From Pseudomonas fluorescens (GTDB lineage Bacteria > Pseudomonadota > Gammaproteobacteria > Pseudomonadales > Pseudomonadaceae): a stretch of 64,000 nt of DNA. Below, in pieces: positions 8,633 through 18,513 of the stretch. The stretch covers positions 1 to 64,000 of the forward strand of contig NZ_JAGGOF010000040.1 of the NCBI RefSeq assembly GCF_018614775.1, written 5' to 3'. Within the stretch, counting starts at the first letter, position 1. Each line of letters opens with the position of its first letter. The position numbers were made by a program, and so were the translations under genes. The notes beneath the pieces are model-generated. The model made no database searches and had not been told where the DNA came from. It saw nothing but the letters and a program-made list of their open reading frames with translations.

Positions 8633-9829
8633 ATGAGCCTGTTTTCCGCTGTCGAATTGGCACCCCGCGATCCTATCCTGGGCCTTAACGAAGCATTCAA
8701 CGCCGACACCCGTACCAATAAGGTCAACCTGGGCGTAGGTGTTTACTGCAACGAGGAGGGGCGCATTCCACTCCTGCGCGCCGTGGTCGAAGCCGAGACG
8801 GCTCGCGTGGCTCAGCACGTTTCCCGGGGCTACCTGCCGATCGACGGCATTGCGGCCTATGACCAGGCGGTCCAGACCCTGCTGTTTGGCAAGGACTCCC
8901 CGCTGATTGCATCCGGCCGCGTCATCACCACCCAGGCCGTAGGCGGTACCGGCGCCCTGAAGATCGGTGCCGACTTCCTCAAGCAACTGCTGCCTGACGC
9001 CGTCGTGGCCATCAGCGACCCGAGCTGGGAAAACCACCGCGCGCTGTTCGAAACCGCCGGCTTCCCGGTACAGAACTATCGCTACTACGACGCCGCCACC
9101 CACGACGTGAACCGCGCCGGCCTGCTGGAAGACCTCAACGCCCTGCCCGAGCGCTCGATCGTCGTGCTGCACGCCTGCTGCCACAACCCTACTGGCGTGG
9201 ACCTGAGCCCGGAAGATTGGAAAAACGTGCTGGCCGTGGTCAAGGCCAAGAACCATGTGCCGTTCCTGGACATGGCTTACCAGGGCTTTGGCGCGGGTAT
9301 CGACGAAGACGCCGCGGCCGTGCGCCTGTTCGCCGAGTCGGGCCTGACCTTCTTTGCCTCCAGTTCGTTCTCCAAGTCGTTCTCCCTGTACGGCGAGCGC
9401 GTCGGCGCCCTGTCGATCGTCAGTGAATCGAAAGAAGAAAGTGCCCGCGTGCTGTCCCAGGTCAAGCGCGTGATCCGCACCAACTACTCCAACCCGCCAA
9501 CCCACGGCGCCAGCATCGTCGCCGCCGTGCTCAACAGCCCGGAGCTGCGGGCCCAGTGGGAAGCCGAACTGGCAGAAATGCGCTTGCGCATCCGCGGCAT
9601 GCGCAACCAGATGGTCGACATGCTGGCCAAGGCTGCACCGCAGCACGACTTCAGCTTCGTCGCACGCCAGAGCGGGATGTTCTCCTACTCCGGCCTGACC
9701 GTTGAACAAGTGACGCGCCTGCGCAACGAATTCGGCATCTATGCCCTGGACACCGGCCGCATCTGCGTGGCGGCGCTGAACCAGAACAACATCGAGGCGG
9801 TGACCCAGGCGATTGTTCAGGTGATCTGA
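8633..9829 (+). CDS. Aromatic amino acid / aspartate aminotransferase (class I, TyrB/AspC type)
   Basis: A 398-residue fold-type I PLP enzyme transferring the amino group between aspartate or aromatic amino acids and 2-oxoglutarate. Family segments visible in order: NLGVGVYCNEEGRIPLL near the N-terminus, the substrate and PLP segment CCHNPTGVDL, the Schiff-base lysine in SFSKSFSLYGERVG, and the substrate arginine near the C-terminal FSYSGL...YALDTGRICVA. The start MSLFSAVELAP matches the family; the frame is open 33 codons upstream but with no homology. Divergent from uvrB, as in other pseudomonads. TyrB and AspC cannot be told apart from sequence alone. Confidence 0.93.
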   Translation: MSLFSAVELAPRDPILGLNEAFNADTRTNKVNLGVGVYCNEEGRIPLLRAVVEAETARVAQHVSRGYLPIDGIAAYDQAVQTLLFGKDSPLIASGRVITTQAVGGTGALKIGADFLKQLLPDAVVAISDPSWENHRALFETAGFPVQNYRYYDAATHDVNRAGLLEDLNALPERSIVVLHACCHNPTGVDLSPEDWKNVLAVVKAKNHVPFLDMAYQGFGAGIDEDAAAVRLFAESGLTFFASSSFSKSFSLYGERVGALSIVSESKEESARVLSQVKRVIRTNYSNPPTHGASIVAAVLNSPELRAQWEAELAEMRLRIRGMRNQMVDMLAKAAPQHDFSFVARQSGMFSYSGLTVEQVTRLRNEFGIYALDTGRICVAALNQNNIEAVTQAIVQVI

Positions 9830-9849
9830 CGAAATACAGCCTGCAACCT

Positions 9850-9937
9850 GTGGGAGCGAGCCTGCTCGCGATAGCGGAGCATCATTCAACAACAACGTTG
9901 ACTGACCTTCCGCCATCGCGAACAAGCTCGCCCCCAC
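9850..9937. repeat. REPIN 3
   Basis: REP core at 9850-9872 and a diverged inverted copy (ATCGCGAACAAGCTCGCCCC...) at 9915-9937, just after the aminotransferase gene. Confidence 0.85.
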
Positions 9938-9956
9938 AGAAGCTATGCAGCAACGC

Positions 9957-9984
9957 TTGACTTCTCTTTTCCAATCAGTAACAT
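9957..9984 (+). promoter_or_regulatory. Promoter of tRNA-Asn
   Basis: TTGACT (9957-9962), a 16-base spacer and TAACAT (9979-9984), with the tRNA beginning 9 bases later. Confidence 0.6.
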
Positions 9985-9993
9985 ACGCGTCAT

Positions 9994-10069
<76 letters not shown>

Positions 10070-10082
10070 GACAGCAAGACAA

Positions 10083-10119
10083 AAAAGCCCCTGAATCGAA
10101 AGATCCAGGGGCTTTTTTT
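10083..10119 (+). terminator. Intrinsic terminator after tRNA-Asn
   Basis: Stem AAGCCCCTG / CAGGGGCTT with a run of seven T residues, starting 13 bases after the tRNA. Confidence 0.9.
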
Positions 10120-10318
10120 GTGCGCACGGCAAAAAGCGAATGACCGTATCAGCCTGCCCGAGGTCGTTACCGGAACAATAATCCGGCGCCAAAAAGGCAT
10201 GATGGTCTGAATCCTGCTTTCTTTTTCCTACAACCTGAGCTGTCACGTGAGCGTCATGACCGCGCCGCAAACGGGTGCTGTCCGTTAACAACAGCTTCAT
10301 AACAACAAGGACGAAGGT

Positions 10319-10513
10319 ATGCCCACGCAAAACCCCCATCGTATCGTTGGCCTGTGCACTTCCAGCAAGGTCTACAACGTGCTGACTGAACTCAAGCACC
10401 TGGAAGGCCACCGCACCGCCAAGTTCCTTTCACTGCTGGCGGAAAACCTGGTGCGCAAGGGCGTGCTCCACGAGCAGGAGGTTGTGCACATGCTCGACCT
10501 CGTGGTCGATTGA
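10319..10513 (+). CDS. Small conserved hypothetical protein (64 aa)
   Basis: A 64-residue protein with no recognised domain and no signal peptide or membrane segment; it is predicted helical, with a mixed-charge C-terminal half (LSLLAENLVRKGVLHEQEVV). The ATG has an AAGGA ribosome site 10 bases upstream, which supports real translation. It lies alone between the tRNA-Asn terminator and another small gene. I do not recognise a function. Confidence 0.6.
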   Translation: MPTQNPHRIVGLCTSSKVYNVLTELKHLEGHRTAKFLSLLAENLVRKGVLHEQEVVHMLDLVVD

Positions 10514-10601
10514 GCGGCATCGATTCCCACTATTGAGCCGGTTGATTTTTCGTTACCTCGGCTGAGTCGTAAGGTAACCCCATCGATTGATGGAGGTTCC
10601 C

Positions 10602-10784
10602 ATGCCCAAGGTTCAAATCATGTCTGTCATTGGCAGTGCCGTCCCCGCCCCCCTCAGGGAGCGCGGTCTGCTGGCCTGCTGGTATCTGGTGCAGGATGGC
10701 GTGACCATCAGCGGGCCGCTGACTTCATTGCCCGCCGCCCAAGCCATGTCCCAACGCATCGGGCCGTACCTGCTGACCGCCTAG
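10602..10784 (+). CDS. Small hypothetical protein (60 aa)
   Basis: A 60-residue protein starting MPKVQIMSVIGSAVPAP. This start is preferred over an ATG five codons upstream because TGGAGG lies 7 bases before it. The sequence is mildly hydrophobic, with a LLACWYLVQDGVTISGPL core and no clear membrane segment or known domain. It ends 4 bases inside the end of the convergent AI-2E family gene. No function can be assigned. Confidence 0.6.
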   Translation: MPKVQIMSVIGSAVPAPLRERGLLACWYLVQDGVTISGPLTSLPAAQAMSQRIGPYLLTA

Positions 10785-11842
10785 GGCAGTTGCACACGGG
10801 GCGTGCTTTCGACAAACAAGGCCCAGCACGACATGAACAGCGCGGCGATCAACGGCCCGATCACGAAGCCGTTCAGCCCGAACACGGCCAGCCCGCCCAA
10901 CGTCGAGACCAGCACCATGTAGTCAGGCATCTTGGTGTCCTTGCCCACCAGGATAGGTCGAAGGACGTTATCCACCAGACCGATCACAAAGACCCCGAAC
11001 AGGATCAGCACCACCCCCTGCCAGATCGCCCCCGACAGCAGGAAATACGCTGCCACGGGTGCCCAGACGATACCCGCTCCCACCGCCGGCAACAGCGACA
11101 GAAAGGCCATCAACACCGCCCACGGCAACACCGTCGGAATCCCCAGGATCCAGAAGATCAGCCCACCCAGCGCGCCTTGGGTAATGGCGACCAGCAGGTT
11201 GCCCTTCACCGTCGCGCGCACTACGCGGTTGAATTTCAGTTGCAGGCGGCGCTTCTGGTGCTCGCCCAGGGGCACGGCTGCGCGGACCTTGCGCACCAGT
11301 TCCGGACCATCGCGCAAAAAGAAGAACAGCAAGTACAGCATGACTGAAAAGCTGACAAGGAACTGAAACGTACCCTGGCCGAAGCTGAACGCCTGGGTGG
11401 CGAAGAATTCGCTGCCCTGCATCGCACCCTTGACGATCTTGTCCCGCAGTCCGCTCAAGTTGCCCATGCCGAAGCGATCCAGCAAGTGCTGGAAGTACGG
11501 CGGCAGCGCGTCCTTGAAGCGGGCCAGGTAATCGGCGATGTCCAACTCCCCGCTTTCCAGGCTCTTGTATAACGCCGTGCCTTCCTGGACCAACAGCATG
11601 CTGATGACGATCACCGGCAAAATCGCAATCACCACGCAAGTGCTCAGGGTGAATAGCGAGGTGATGTTGCGCTGCCAACCGAATTTCATTTGCAGCCGTC
11701 GTTGCATCGGAGCGAAGACGATGCCCAGGATCACCGCCCAGAACACCGCGCCGTAAAACGGCAACAGAATCCAGATAAAGGCGACAGTGACCAGGATCAG
11801 CAACAGCATCTGGGCTTTGTTTTGCAGCATCTTTCGATTCAT
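10781..11842 (-). CDS. AI-2E family transporter (YdiK/PerM type)
   Basis: A 353-residue integral membrane protein of the AI-2E transporter family (PF01594). It has a paired hydrophobic hairpin at about residues 12-55, another segment near 65-90, a soluble helical stretch, and a C-terminal block of about four membrane segments containing the family's P-x-x-V-G-x-x-x-V-x-x-P pattern (LLPAVGAGIVWAP). Members export small molecules or ions, and few substrates are proven despite the name. A single gene, convergent with the small gene before it. Confidence 0.85.
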   Translation of the reverse strand: MNRKMLQNKAQMLLLILVTVAFIWILLPFYGAVFWAVILGIVFAPMQRRLQMKFGWQRNITSLFTLSTCVVIAILPVIVISMLLVQEGTALYKSLESGELDIADYLARFKDALPPYFQHLLDRFGMGNLSGLRDKIVKGAMQGSEFFATQAFSFGQGTFQFLVSFSVMLYLLFFFLRDGPELVRKVRAAVPLGEHQKRRLQLKFNRVVRATVKGNLLVAITQGALGGLIFWILGIPTVLPWAVLMAFLSLLPAVGAGIVWAPVAAYFLLSGAIWQGVVLILFGVFVIGLVDNVLRPILVGKDTKMPDYMVLVSTLGGLAVFGLNGFVIGPLIAALFMSCWALFVESTPRVQLP

Positions 11843-11947
11843 CAGCTTCCATGTCCTGAGGCGGGATACACGTTAGTCAGCCAGGAATCGCCGGAGTGCC
11901 GTCGATGCTGCGCTCCCTGCAGCTATTCGATTGAGCGCGAAACAAAT

Positions 11948-12035
11948 GTGGGAGCGAGCCTGCTCGCGATGACGGCTGCACATTCCATATCTTTATTGAC
12001 TGATCGGCAGCAATCGCGAGCAGGCTCGCTCCCAC
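11948..12035. repeat. REPIN 4
   Basis: Inverted REP cores at 11948-11970 and 12013-12035. With the next repeat it fills the 330-base gap between the AI-2E gene and the chemoreceptor gene. Confidence 0.9.
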
Positions 12036-12071
12036 AGGGGGACTGTCTCGGCCTTTGGGTCGCCACAGAAA

Positions 12072-12163
12072 CTGCCGAAGGCTGCGATCCTCCGCTCCCG
12101 ATAGGGCCCGGTTGCCCGGGCATGACATCTGGATCGAAAGCGAAAGATCGCAGCCTTCGGCAG
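12072..12163. repeat. Second-family inverted repeat (CTGCCGAAGGCTGCGATC)
   Basis: Perfect 18-base inverted arms at 12072-12089 and 12146-12163 enclosing a spacer with its own GGGCCCGG/CCCGGGC-like hairpin. The sequence is unlike the main REP family of this window but has the same paired architecture. Confidence 0.85.
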
Positions 12164-12172
12164 CTCCTGCGG

Positions 12173-13852
12173 TCAGATTCGGAACTGCCCCACGAGTTTG
12201 CCCAGGCGCTGGCCCAGGTCATTGAGGCTGCGGGAGGTCTGGGCGCCGAGCTGGGTTTCATCAGCGACGCTGTCCACCGCCACGGCAATCTGATGCACGC
12301 TGCGGTTGATTTCCTCGGCCACGGCGGTCTGTTCTTCGGCGGCGCTGGCGATCTGGGCGTTCATCGAGTTGATAGTGCCGATCAACTGCGCCATGGTGTC
12401 CAGCGAGGCGCCCGCTTCGTTGGCCCTTACCGAGGTGCCGTCGCCGGCTTCGCTGGAACGGCGCATCGCTTCCACGGCCGCATGGGTGCCGGATTGCAGG
12501 CGATCGATCATCCCCTGGATTTCCTGGGTGCTCTGCTGGGTCCGGCTGGCCAGGGCCCGCACTTCATCGGCGACCACCGCGAAGCCACGCCCCGCTTCCC
12601 CGGCACGCGCGGCTTCGATAGCGGCGTTGAGGGCCAGCAGGTTGGTTTGCTCGGCGATCGAGCGGATCACGCCGAGCACGCTGACAATCGAGGCCACGTC
12701 CTGTTGCAGGCTGTCCAGGGACACGCCACTGCTGCGGATATCGTTCACCAACGCATGGATCTGCTGGATACTGCCGGCCACCACGCGCTTGGCCGACTGG
12801 CCTTCTTCGTCGGTCTGCTGGGCGGCGACGGCGGCGCCCTGGGCGCTGCGCGCCACTTCCTGGGCGGCCGACGACATTTCGTTGATCGCCGTAGCGACCT
12901 GGTCGGTCTCGTGGCGCTGGCGCTCCATGGCTTGCTCGGAGCGCTGGGCCTGCTCGGAGACTTGCGTCACCAGCCCGGTCAGTTGCGAGGTCATGTCGGT
13001 GATCTGCCGCACCAGGCCGTGGATCTTGTCGACGAAACGGTTGAACGAGCCGGCCAACTGGCCGAGTTCATCCTGGCTGGTGATTGCCAGGCGCCGGGTC
13101 AGGTCGCCCTCACCCGCCGCGATATCATCGAGGCTGTCCTTCATCAGGTGCAACGGTCGCAGGATGGTGTTCGCCAGCAACAGGCCAACCACTGCAATCA
13201 CCAGCAACACCACGGCGGCGATGCCGACAATACTCAGGATCACGCCCTGTAGGCGCTCATGCACCGTGGTTTCCACCAGGGCGACCTGGGCTTCGATGCC
13301 GTCGAGGTTGACCGAGCTGCCGACCGCCATGTCCCACTTGGGCAGGTATTCGGTGTAGCCCAGCTTGGGCACCAACGCCTGGCTGTTGGGCAATGGCGAG
13401 CTGTATTCGAGGTAATGGGTCCCGTCCTTGGCGACTTTCACCAGGTCACGGTTGACGTAGACGCCGTTCGGATCGCGGTTGTCCTTGAAACTCTTGCCCA
13501 CGCCATCGGGGCTGTTGGCCTTGAACAGGCGCACGGTTTCGGAATCGTAGCCGAAGAAGTAACCGTCCTTGCCGTAGCTGACGTTCGACAGGAGTTTGAT
13601 CGCCTGGGCCCGCGCCTCGTTGTCACCGGCAGCGGCGGCATCGTACAGCGGCTTGATGGCGGTCAGCCCCACCGCTACGTAGTTCTGCAGTGTCGCCTTG
13701 GCCTCGGCAAGCAGGCGTTCGCGGGTCTGCTGGACCTCTTTACCGGCCTGTTCCCTCAAGATGAAAGCCGTGGTCAGGCTGATGATCACGGCGGACAACA
13801 GTACCGGCAATATTGCCAGCGACAGGACTTTAGCCTTCAGGCTCAGGCGCAT
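12173..13852 (-). CDS. Methyl-accepting chemotaxis protein with single Cache sensor
   Basis: A 559-residue transmembrane chemoreceptor. A short cytoplasmic N-terminus and TM1 (about residues 7-30) lead into a periplasmic single-Cache domain (about 35-185, with the characteristic [11 protein letters not shown] segment), TM2 (about 195-220), a HAMP linker, and the long signalling coiled coil with the invariant hairpin tip [19 protein letters not shown]. It has no C-terminal CheR-binding pentapeptide. Single-Cache receptors often sense small organic acids, but the ligand is not deducible here. The start [11 protein letters not shown] is chosen; the 50 codons upstream in frame run through a REP repeat. 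Confidence 0.9.
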   Translation of the reverse strand: MRLSLKAKVLSLAILPVLLSAVIISLTTAFILREQAGKEVQQTRERLLAEAKATLQNYVAVGLTAIKPLYDAAAAGDNEARAQAIKLLSNVSYGKDGYFFGYDSETVRLFKANSPDGVGKSFKDNRDPNGVYVNRDLVKVAKDGTHYLEYSSPLPNSQALVPKLGYTEYLPKWDMAVGSSVNLDGIEAQVALVETTVHERLQGVILSIVGIAAVVLLVIAVVGLLLANTILRPLHLMKDSLDDIAAGEGDLTRRLAITSQDELGQLAGSFNRFVDKIHGLVRQITDMTSQLTGLVTQVSEQAQRSEQAMERQRHETDQVATAINEMSSAAQEVARSAQGAAVAAQQTDEEGQSAKRVVAGSIQQIHALVNDIRSSGVSLDSLQQDVASIVSVLGVIRSIAEQTNLLALNAAIEAARAGEAGRGFAVVADEVRALASRTQQSTQEIQGMIDRLQSGTHAAVEAMRRSSEAGDGTSVRANEAGASLDTMAQLIGTINSMNAQIASAAEEQTAVAEEINRSVHQIAVAVDSVADETQLGAQTSRSLNDLGQRLGKLVGQFRI

Positions 13853-13979
13853 GCTGTTCACTCTTGTTGGTGTTATGGCGTGGTTAAACGGGTTAACGGC
13901 ATGCCGGGGCAAAACTGTAGGACAAGATTCAAGGCGATCGCGCGCAGTCAGGCACAGGAACGCCGGATTTGAAGGCCCC

Positions 13980-14062
13980 ATCGCGAGCAGGCTCGCTCCC
14001 ACAGGGGGATCGGGTGAACTTGAGCAACCCGATCAAACTGTGGGAGCGAGCCTGCTCGCGAT
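13980..14062. repeat. REPIN 5
   Basis: Inverted REP cores at 13980-14002 and 14040-14062 between the chemoreceptor and antiporter genes. Confidence 0.9.
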
Positions 14063-14082
14063 GGAGGCGACGCGGTCTTGAA

Positions 14083-15402
14083 CTACAACACCATCGCCGC
14101 CACCCAACCAAACGCCAGCAACGGCAGGTTGTAGTGGATGAAGGTCGGGACCACGGTGTCCCAGATGTGATGGTGCTGGCCGTCGATGTTCAGGCCGGAG
14201 GTAGGGCCCAGGGTCGAGTCCGAGGCGGGCGAGCCGGCATCGCCCAGGGCGCCGGCGGTGCCAACGATGCAGACGATCGCCAGCGGACTGAAACCCAGTT
14301 GCAGGCACAGCGGCACGAAAATCGTCGCCAGGATCGGCACCGTCGAGAACGACGAACCGATGCCCATGGTCACCAGCAGCCCGACCAGCAGCATGATCAG
14401 CGCACCGATGCCCTTGTTGTGGCCGATCCAGGCCGCCGAGGTTTGCACCAGGCTCTGGACTTCACCGGTGGCCTTCATCACTTCGGCAAACCCCGAGGCA
14501 GCAATCATGATGAAACCGATCATTGCCATCATCTTCATGCCTTCGGTGAACAGATCGTCGGTCTCGCGCCAGCGCACCACCCCCGACAGCGAGAAAATCA
14601 GGAAGCCGACCAGGGCGCCGATGATCATCGAATCCACCAGCAACTGAATGGCGAACGCCGCAGCCACGGCAAACCCGGCCACCATCAGGCTCATCGGGTT
14701 GTAGCGCACCGCCACTTGCTCGACCCGGGCGATTTTCTTCAAGTCGTAGACGCGTTTCTTGCGGTAGCTGAACAACGACAGCAGCAAGCCGAACACCATG
14801 CCCAACGCCGGGATGCCCATGGCGTGGGTGACGTTGATGCCGCTGACGTCGACCCCGCTGCGGGCGATGTTGGCGAGCAGGATTTCATTGAGGAAGATGT
14901 TGCCAAAGCCCACCGGCAGGAACATGTAGGGGGTGATCAGGCCGAAGGTCATGACACAGGCGATCAACCGGCGATCCAGTTGCAGCTTGGTCAGCACGTA
15001 AAGCAACGGCGGCACCAGCAGTGGAATGAAGGCGATGTGGATCGGCAAGACGTTCTGCGAGGCGACCGCGACGGTTCCCAGCAGGCCGATCAGCACCCAT
15101 TTGACGCCGGAGCCGCCAGCGGCATCCTGGCGGTCCACCAGCGCCAGGGCCTTGTCAGCCAGGGCGTGGGCCATGCCGGACTTGGCAATCGCTACCGCGA
15201 ACGCGCCGAGCAAAGCGTAGGACAGCGCTACCGTCGCACCGCCACCCAGGCCGGCATTGAACGCCTTGAGCGTCGCTTCGATTCCCAGGCCGCCGGTCAA
15301 ACCACCCACCAACGCGCCAATAATCAGCGCGATCACCACATGCACGCGGGCCAGGCTGAGCACCAGCATGATGCCAACCGCGGCAATGACTGCATTTATC
15401 AT
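14083..15402 (-). CDS. Na+/H+ antiporter family protein
   Basis: A 439-residue inner-membrane protein with about 11-12 hydrophobic segments, resembling the Na+/H+ antiporter superfamily (NhaC-like, PF03553). Glycine-rich membrane stretches are seen near both ends ([18 protein letters not shown] and [17 protein letters not shown]), as is the [18 protein letters not shown] segment near the C-terminus typical of the family. It presumably exchanges sodium or an organic solute for protons; related proteins are also annotated as organic-acid transporters. The start [10 protein letters not shown] is preferred over an open frame extending 75 codons through a REP repeat. Confidence 0.8.
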   Translation of the reverse strand: MINAVIAAVGIMLVLSLARVHVVIALIIGALVGGLTGGLGIEATLKAFNAGLGGGATVALSYALLGAFAVAIAKSGMAHALADKALALVDRQDAAGGSGVKWVLIGLLGTVAVASQNVLPIHIAFIPLLVPPLLYVLTKLQLDRRLIACVMTFGLITPYMFLPVGFGNIFLNEILLANIARSGVDVSGINVTHAMGIPALGMVFGLLLSLFSYRKKRVYDLKKIARVEQVAVRYNPMSLMVAGFAVAAAFAIQLLVDSMIIGALVGFLIFSLSGVVRWRETDDLFTEGMKMMAMIGFIMIAASGFAEVMKATGEVQSLVQTSAAWIGHNKGIGALIMLLVGLLVTMGIGSSFSTVPILATIFVPLCLQLGFSPLAIVCIVGTAGALGDAGSPASDSTLGPTSGLNIDGQHHHIWDTVVPTFIHYNLPLLAFGWVAAMVL

Positions 15403-15539
15403 CGTTACCTCAAAGCACAGCGATGGAAAGCCACCGGACAAAAAGGGCGCGACTTTGCCGCAAGCGGCGGCAAGCTGCAAGGGCCATGCGGCGGGTTTCA
15501 AGGGGTTCGCGATATTTGCAGACACTACAGCAGCCCCCT

Positions 15540-15627
15540 GTGGGAGCGAGCCTGCTCGCGATGGCGGCCTATCAGCTTGCATGCAAGGTGACTGACCCGA
15601 CGTCATCGCGAGCAGGCTCGCTCCCAC
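15540..15627. repeat. REPIN 6
   Basis: Inverted REP cores at 15540-15562 and 15605-15627 between the antiporter and the sensor kinase. Confidence 0.9.
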
Positions 15628-15655
15628 AGGGGGATTTGGGATGGTTGAAGGTACG

Positions 15656-16969
15656 TCAACGCCGCGGCAGTTCGATCAGCACCTTCAGCCCGCCCCACTC
15701 GCTGTCGTGCAGCGCGAGCGTGCCACCCCAGCTGTCGACGATGTCGCGCACGATGCCCAGCCCCAGGCCATGCCCATCGGTCTGCTCATCCAGCCGCGTG
15801 CCGCGGCTGAATACCTGGGCGCGGCGGTCCTCGGGGATGCCCGGGCCGTCGTCCTCCACCGCCAGGATGAACGCCTCGGCCGTCTCGGTCACCGTCAGAC
15901 GCACCTCGGCATCGGCCCATTTGCAAGCGTTGTCCAGCAGGTTGCCCAGCAGTTCCAGCAGGTCCTCACGGTCCCAGGGCAGATGCAAGCCGGGTGGCCC
16001 GAGGTAACTCAGTTGCAGGTGCTCGCCGTGGATCATGTTCAGCGTCGCCAGCAACCCAGGCAATTCGGCGTCGCAGTCCAGGTGCGCACCGGGCAAGGCA
16101 TCGCCGGCCAGCCGGGCGCGGTTGAGTTCGCGGTTCAGGCGCTGGCGAACCTGCTCCAGCTGGTCAAGCAACAGCGTGCGCAATTCAGGGTACGGGTCGA
16201 GTTTCTCGTTCGACGCCAGGCTTTGCAGCACCGCCAGCGGGGTTTTCAAGGCATGGCCGAGGTTGCCCAGGGCATTGCGCGAGCGCTTCAGGCTGTCTTC
16301 GGTGTGGGCCAGCAGATGGTTGATCTGCGCCACCAGCGGTTCCAGCTCCCGGGGCACCTGCTCGTCGAGCTGCGAACGTTGGCCGCGCTGCAACTGCGCA
16401 ATCTGCTCCCGGGCCCGATCCAGCGGACGCAAGGCGCGGCGCACGGTGAGCCGTTGCAACGACAGAATCAGCAACAGCCCCGCCAATCCCAGGCCGAGGC
16501 CGATCTGCTGCATCCGGCGGAAACTATCGCGCACCGGCGTGTAGTCCTGGGCCACGCTGATGGAAATCGCCTGGCCCAGGCGCCGGTAGTCGGTGCGTAG
16601 CACCAGCAGCTTCTGCCCGTCAGGCCCCAGTTGCAGGTTGCTGTGCAAGCCCGGATGGTCCAGACGTGGCAATTCCTGGTCCCACAACGAGCGCGAGCGC
16701 CAATGAGCATCGGCAAAATCAATGCGGAAATAATGCCCGGAAAACGGTCGCTGATAGGCCGGGGACAACCGTCGCTCATCCAGCTGCAAACCTTGCGGGC
16801 CGCGAACCAGGGCCACCAGCAGGTTCTCGCTGTCGTTGCGCAGCCCGGCTTCCAGGTAACGCTGTAAACCCAGCTCGAACAGCCACAGGCTGGTCTGCGC
16901 CAGGACCAGGCCGACCACCACCATCACACCGATCAGGCCCAGGCTCAGGCGGCGCTGGATGGACCTCAC
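15656..16969 (-). CDS. Sensor histidine kinase (BqsS/CarS-like)
   Basis: A 437-residue membrane histidine kinase starting with GTG. TM1 lies at about residues 9-30, a small periplasmic domain of roughly 120 residues follows, then TM2 at about 155-175, HAMP, the H-box [15 protein letters not shown] with the phospho-accepting histidine, and an HATPase domain with N-box [15 protein letters not shown] and GLGLGI. It follows its response regulator after 10 bases. Gene order with two upstream PepSY proteins matches the P. aeruginosa bqsPQRS (carSR) locus, which responds to Fe(II) and Ca2+. The RExxE iron motif described for BqsS is not clearly present in the periplasmic part (R-E-L-E occurs only in the cytoplasmic half), so the signal could differ. 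Confidence 0.85.
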   Translation of the reverse strand: MRSIQRRLSLGLIGVMVVVGLVLAQTSLWLFELGLQRYLEAGLRNDSENLLVALVRGPQGLQLDERRLSPAYQRPFSGHYFRIDFADAHWRSRSLWDQELPRLDHPGLHSNLQLGPDGQKLLVLRTDYRRLGQAISISVAQDYTPVRDSFRRMQQIGLGLGLAGLLLILSLQRLTVRRALRPLDRAREQIAQLQRGQRSQLDEQVPRELEPLVAQINHLLAHTEDSLKRSRNALGNLGHALKTPLAVLQSLASNEKLDPYPELRTLLLDQLEQVRQRLNRELNRARLAGDALPGAHLDCDAELPGLLATLNMIHGEHLQLSYLGPPGLHLPWDREDLLELLGNLLDNACKWADAEVRLTVTETAEAFILAVEDDGPGIPEDRRAQVFSRGTRLDEQTDGHGLGLGIVRDIVDSWGGTLALHDSEWGGLKVLIELPRR

Positions 16970-16979
16970 GTTATGTCAC

Positions 16980-17648
16980 TCACTGGGCCTGCCCGCCGAA
17001 CAGGTAGCCCTGGCCGCGACGGGTTTCGATCACGCTGCGGCCCAATTTGCGCCGCAGGTGATTGACGTGGACTTCCAGCACATTGGAGTCGCGCTCGGTT
17101 TCACCGTCATACAGGTGCTCGGCGAGGTGGCTTTTGGAAAGGATCTGCTCGGGGTGCAGCATGAAATAGCGCAGCAGGCGAAATTCGGCGGCGGTCAGCT
17201 GGATGTCCGCACCATCACGGACCACGCACTGGCGACCTTCATCCAGATGCAGCCCGGCTGCTTGCAGCGTCGGTTGGTTGAACTGGCCATGGGAGCGGCG
17301 CAGCAGCGCCTGGACCCGCAGGTGCAGCTCCTCGGGGTGAAAGGGTTTGGTCAGGTAATCATCTGCCCCGGCCTTGAGGCCTTCGATGCGCTCGGCCCAG
17401 GAGCCGCGGGCGGTCAGGATCAGCACCGGCGTCGCCAGCCCACCGGCACGCCATTGGGCCAGCACGTCGAGTCCCGGCACCCCCGGCAGGCCAAGGTCGA
17501 GGATGATCAGGTCGTAGGGCTCGCTGCTGCCTTGATGCACCGCGTCGCGTCCATCGGCGAGCCAATCGACGGCGTACCCCTGTCGCGTCAGCCCGGCCAT
17601 CAGTTCGTCGGCCAGGGGCACGTGGTCTTCCACCAGAAGCAGGCGCAT
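16980..17648 (-). CDS. OmpR-family response regulator (BqsR/CarR-like)
   Basis: A 222-residue two-domain regulator: a receiver domain (residues 1-115) with acidic pair ED, phospho-acceptor Asp in [11 protein letters not shown], and Lys in DDYLTKPF; then a winged-helix DNA-binding domain (about 125-218) with [13 protein letters not shown]. Its start overlaps the stop of the upstream PepSY gene by one base (TGATG), so it is translationally coupled. A direct repeat resembling the BqsR box TTAAG-N6-TTAAG precedes the operon. Partner of the kinase immediately downstream. Confidence 0.9.
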   Translation of the reverse strand: MRLLLVEDHVPLADELMAGLTRQGYAVDWLADGRDAVHQGSSEPYDLIILDLGLPGVPGLDVLAQWRAGGLATPVLILTARGSWAERIEGLKAGADDYLTKPFHPEELHLRVQALLRRSHGQFNQPTLQAAGLHLDEGRQCVVRDGADIQLTAAEFRLLRYFMLHPEQILSKSHLAEHLYDGETERDSNVLEVHVNHLRRKLGRSVIETRRGQGYLFGGQAQ

Positions 17649-17959
17649 CAGTCTTCCTTATCTTTGAGTAGACGGCCGGTCGCGGCCTCCAGGTCCAGCT
17701 CGCGCACGACGCCGTCGGTGTCCAGCAGCTCGACCTCATAAATATAGACGCCGTGCTTTTCTTCCAGCTCGGCCTCCAGCAGCTTGGCACCGGGATGGCG
17801 ATCCAGCGCCTGTTGCAGCAGGTGTTCCAACGGCAGGATCACGCCCTGCTGGCGCAGTTGCAGGGCTTCGTCCTGGTCAAGGTCCCGGGCCATCACCACC
17901 GAACAGAACGCCAGCAGCGCCAGCGCCCAGCGGCTGCGGGCGCGTAAATTAAGCTTCAT
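17648..17959 (-). CDS. PepSY-domain periplasmic protein (second copy)
   Basis: A 103-residue exported protein with a signal peptide at about residues 1-24 ([15 protein letters not shown]) and a PepSY-type C-terminal domain with the pattern [20 protein letters not shown] and a closing VTGKLLKD-like motif ([11 protein letters not shown]). It resembles its neighbour upstream, so the pair probably arose by duplication. PepSY proteins encoded with two-component systems are thought to modulate the periplasmic sensor or bind metal or peptide; which applies is unknown. The start overlaps the upstream stop by one base (TAATG). Confidence 0.8.
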   Translation of the reverse strand: MKLNLRARSRWALALLAFCSVVMARDLDQDEALQLRQQGVILPLEHLLQQALDRHPGAKLLEAELEEKHGVYIYEVELLDTDGVVRELDLEAATGRLLKDKED

Positions 17960-18267
17960 TACGTATCCTGATGATTCTTGAGTACCTTGCCGGTAACGGC
18001 GTCCAGTTCCATGTCCCAGTCAATGCCCTCGGCATCGCGCAGCTCCAGCTGATAGATGTACTTGCCGTACTCCTCTTCCAGCTCGGCATCGGTCACGGTG
18101 GCGCCTGGGTGTTCAGCCAGGGCGGCGGCGTCGAGTCTTGCAAAGCTCAGGATGGTACCAGCGTCCTGCAGCTTGCGGGATTCGTCGGCACCGAGGTCCC
18201 GCGCCTGGGCCAGGCCAGTGCATACGGTCATGAGGGTCGCGATGAAAACGGCAGTCAACGGGTTCAC
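17959..18267 (-). CDS. PepSY-domain periplasmic protein (first gene of operon)
   Basis: A 102-residue exported protein: signal peptide NPLTAVFIATLMTVCTGLAQA, then a PepSY domain (ELEEEYGKYIYQLELRDAEG, ending AVTGKVLKNHQD). The GTG at 18267 is chosen because AAGGAG lies 8 bases upstream; an upstream ATG would add 12 residues before the signal peptide. First gene of a four-gene operon (PepSY, PepSY, response regulator, kinase), consistent with bqsP/bqsQ-like roles. Confidence 0.8.
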   Translation of the reverse strand: MNPLTAVFIATLMTVCTGLAQARDLGADESRKLQDAGTILSFARLDAAALAEHPGATVTDAELEEEYGKYIYQLELRDAEGIDWDMELDAVTGKVLKNHQDT

Positions 18268-18317
18268 GGATTGTCTCCTTCTTATAATGTGCATCGGACG
18301 CACTTTATCGGTGCGAA

Positions 18318-18333
18318 CTTAACTGAAACTGAA
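18318..18333 (-). promoter_or_regulatory. Candidate BqsR-type direct repeat (TTCAG-N6-TTAAG)
   Basis: On the minus strand TTCAG, six bases, TTAAG: one mismatch from the published BqsR site TTAAG-N6-TTAAG. It ends 51 bases upstream of the operon start, with a TAAAGT -10-like hexamer 10 bases downstream. This fits autoregulation by the encoded response regulator. Confidence 0.6.
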
Positions 18334-18376
18334 TTGCCATCATGGAACCCAGGTCAAGGGGTGAACCTCCTTCCCT

Positions 18377-18463
18377 GTGGGAGCGAGCCTGCTCGCGATA
18401 GCGCCGTGTCAGCCAGCATTCATTCGACTGATACACCGCTATCGCGAGCAGGCTCGCTCCCAC
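18377..18463. repeat. REPIN 7
   Basis: Inverted REP cores at 18377-18399 and 18441-18463. Its spacer is nearly the same as that of the REPIN at 25385-25471. Confidence 0.9.
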
Positions 18464-18513
18464 AGGGTTTGGTATCGCTATAATCCTCTGCTTGCTTACG
18501 TCACGAGACCGGT

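Noticed and set aside
14083..15627. N-terminal extensions reading V-G-A-S-L-L-A-M on several genes (dusC, chemoreceptor, antiporter)
   Set aside because: These residues are translations of REP repeats in frame with real genes; internal starts with family-typical N-termini are used instead.
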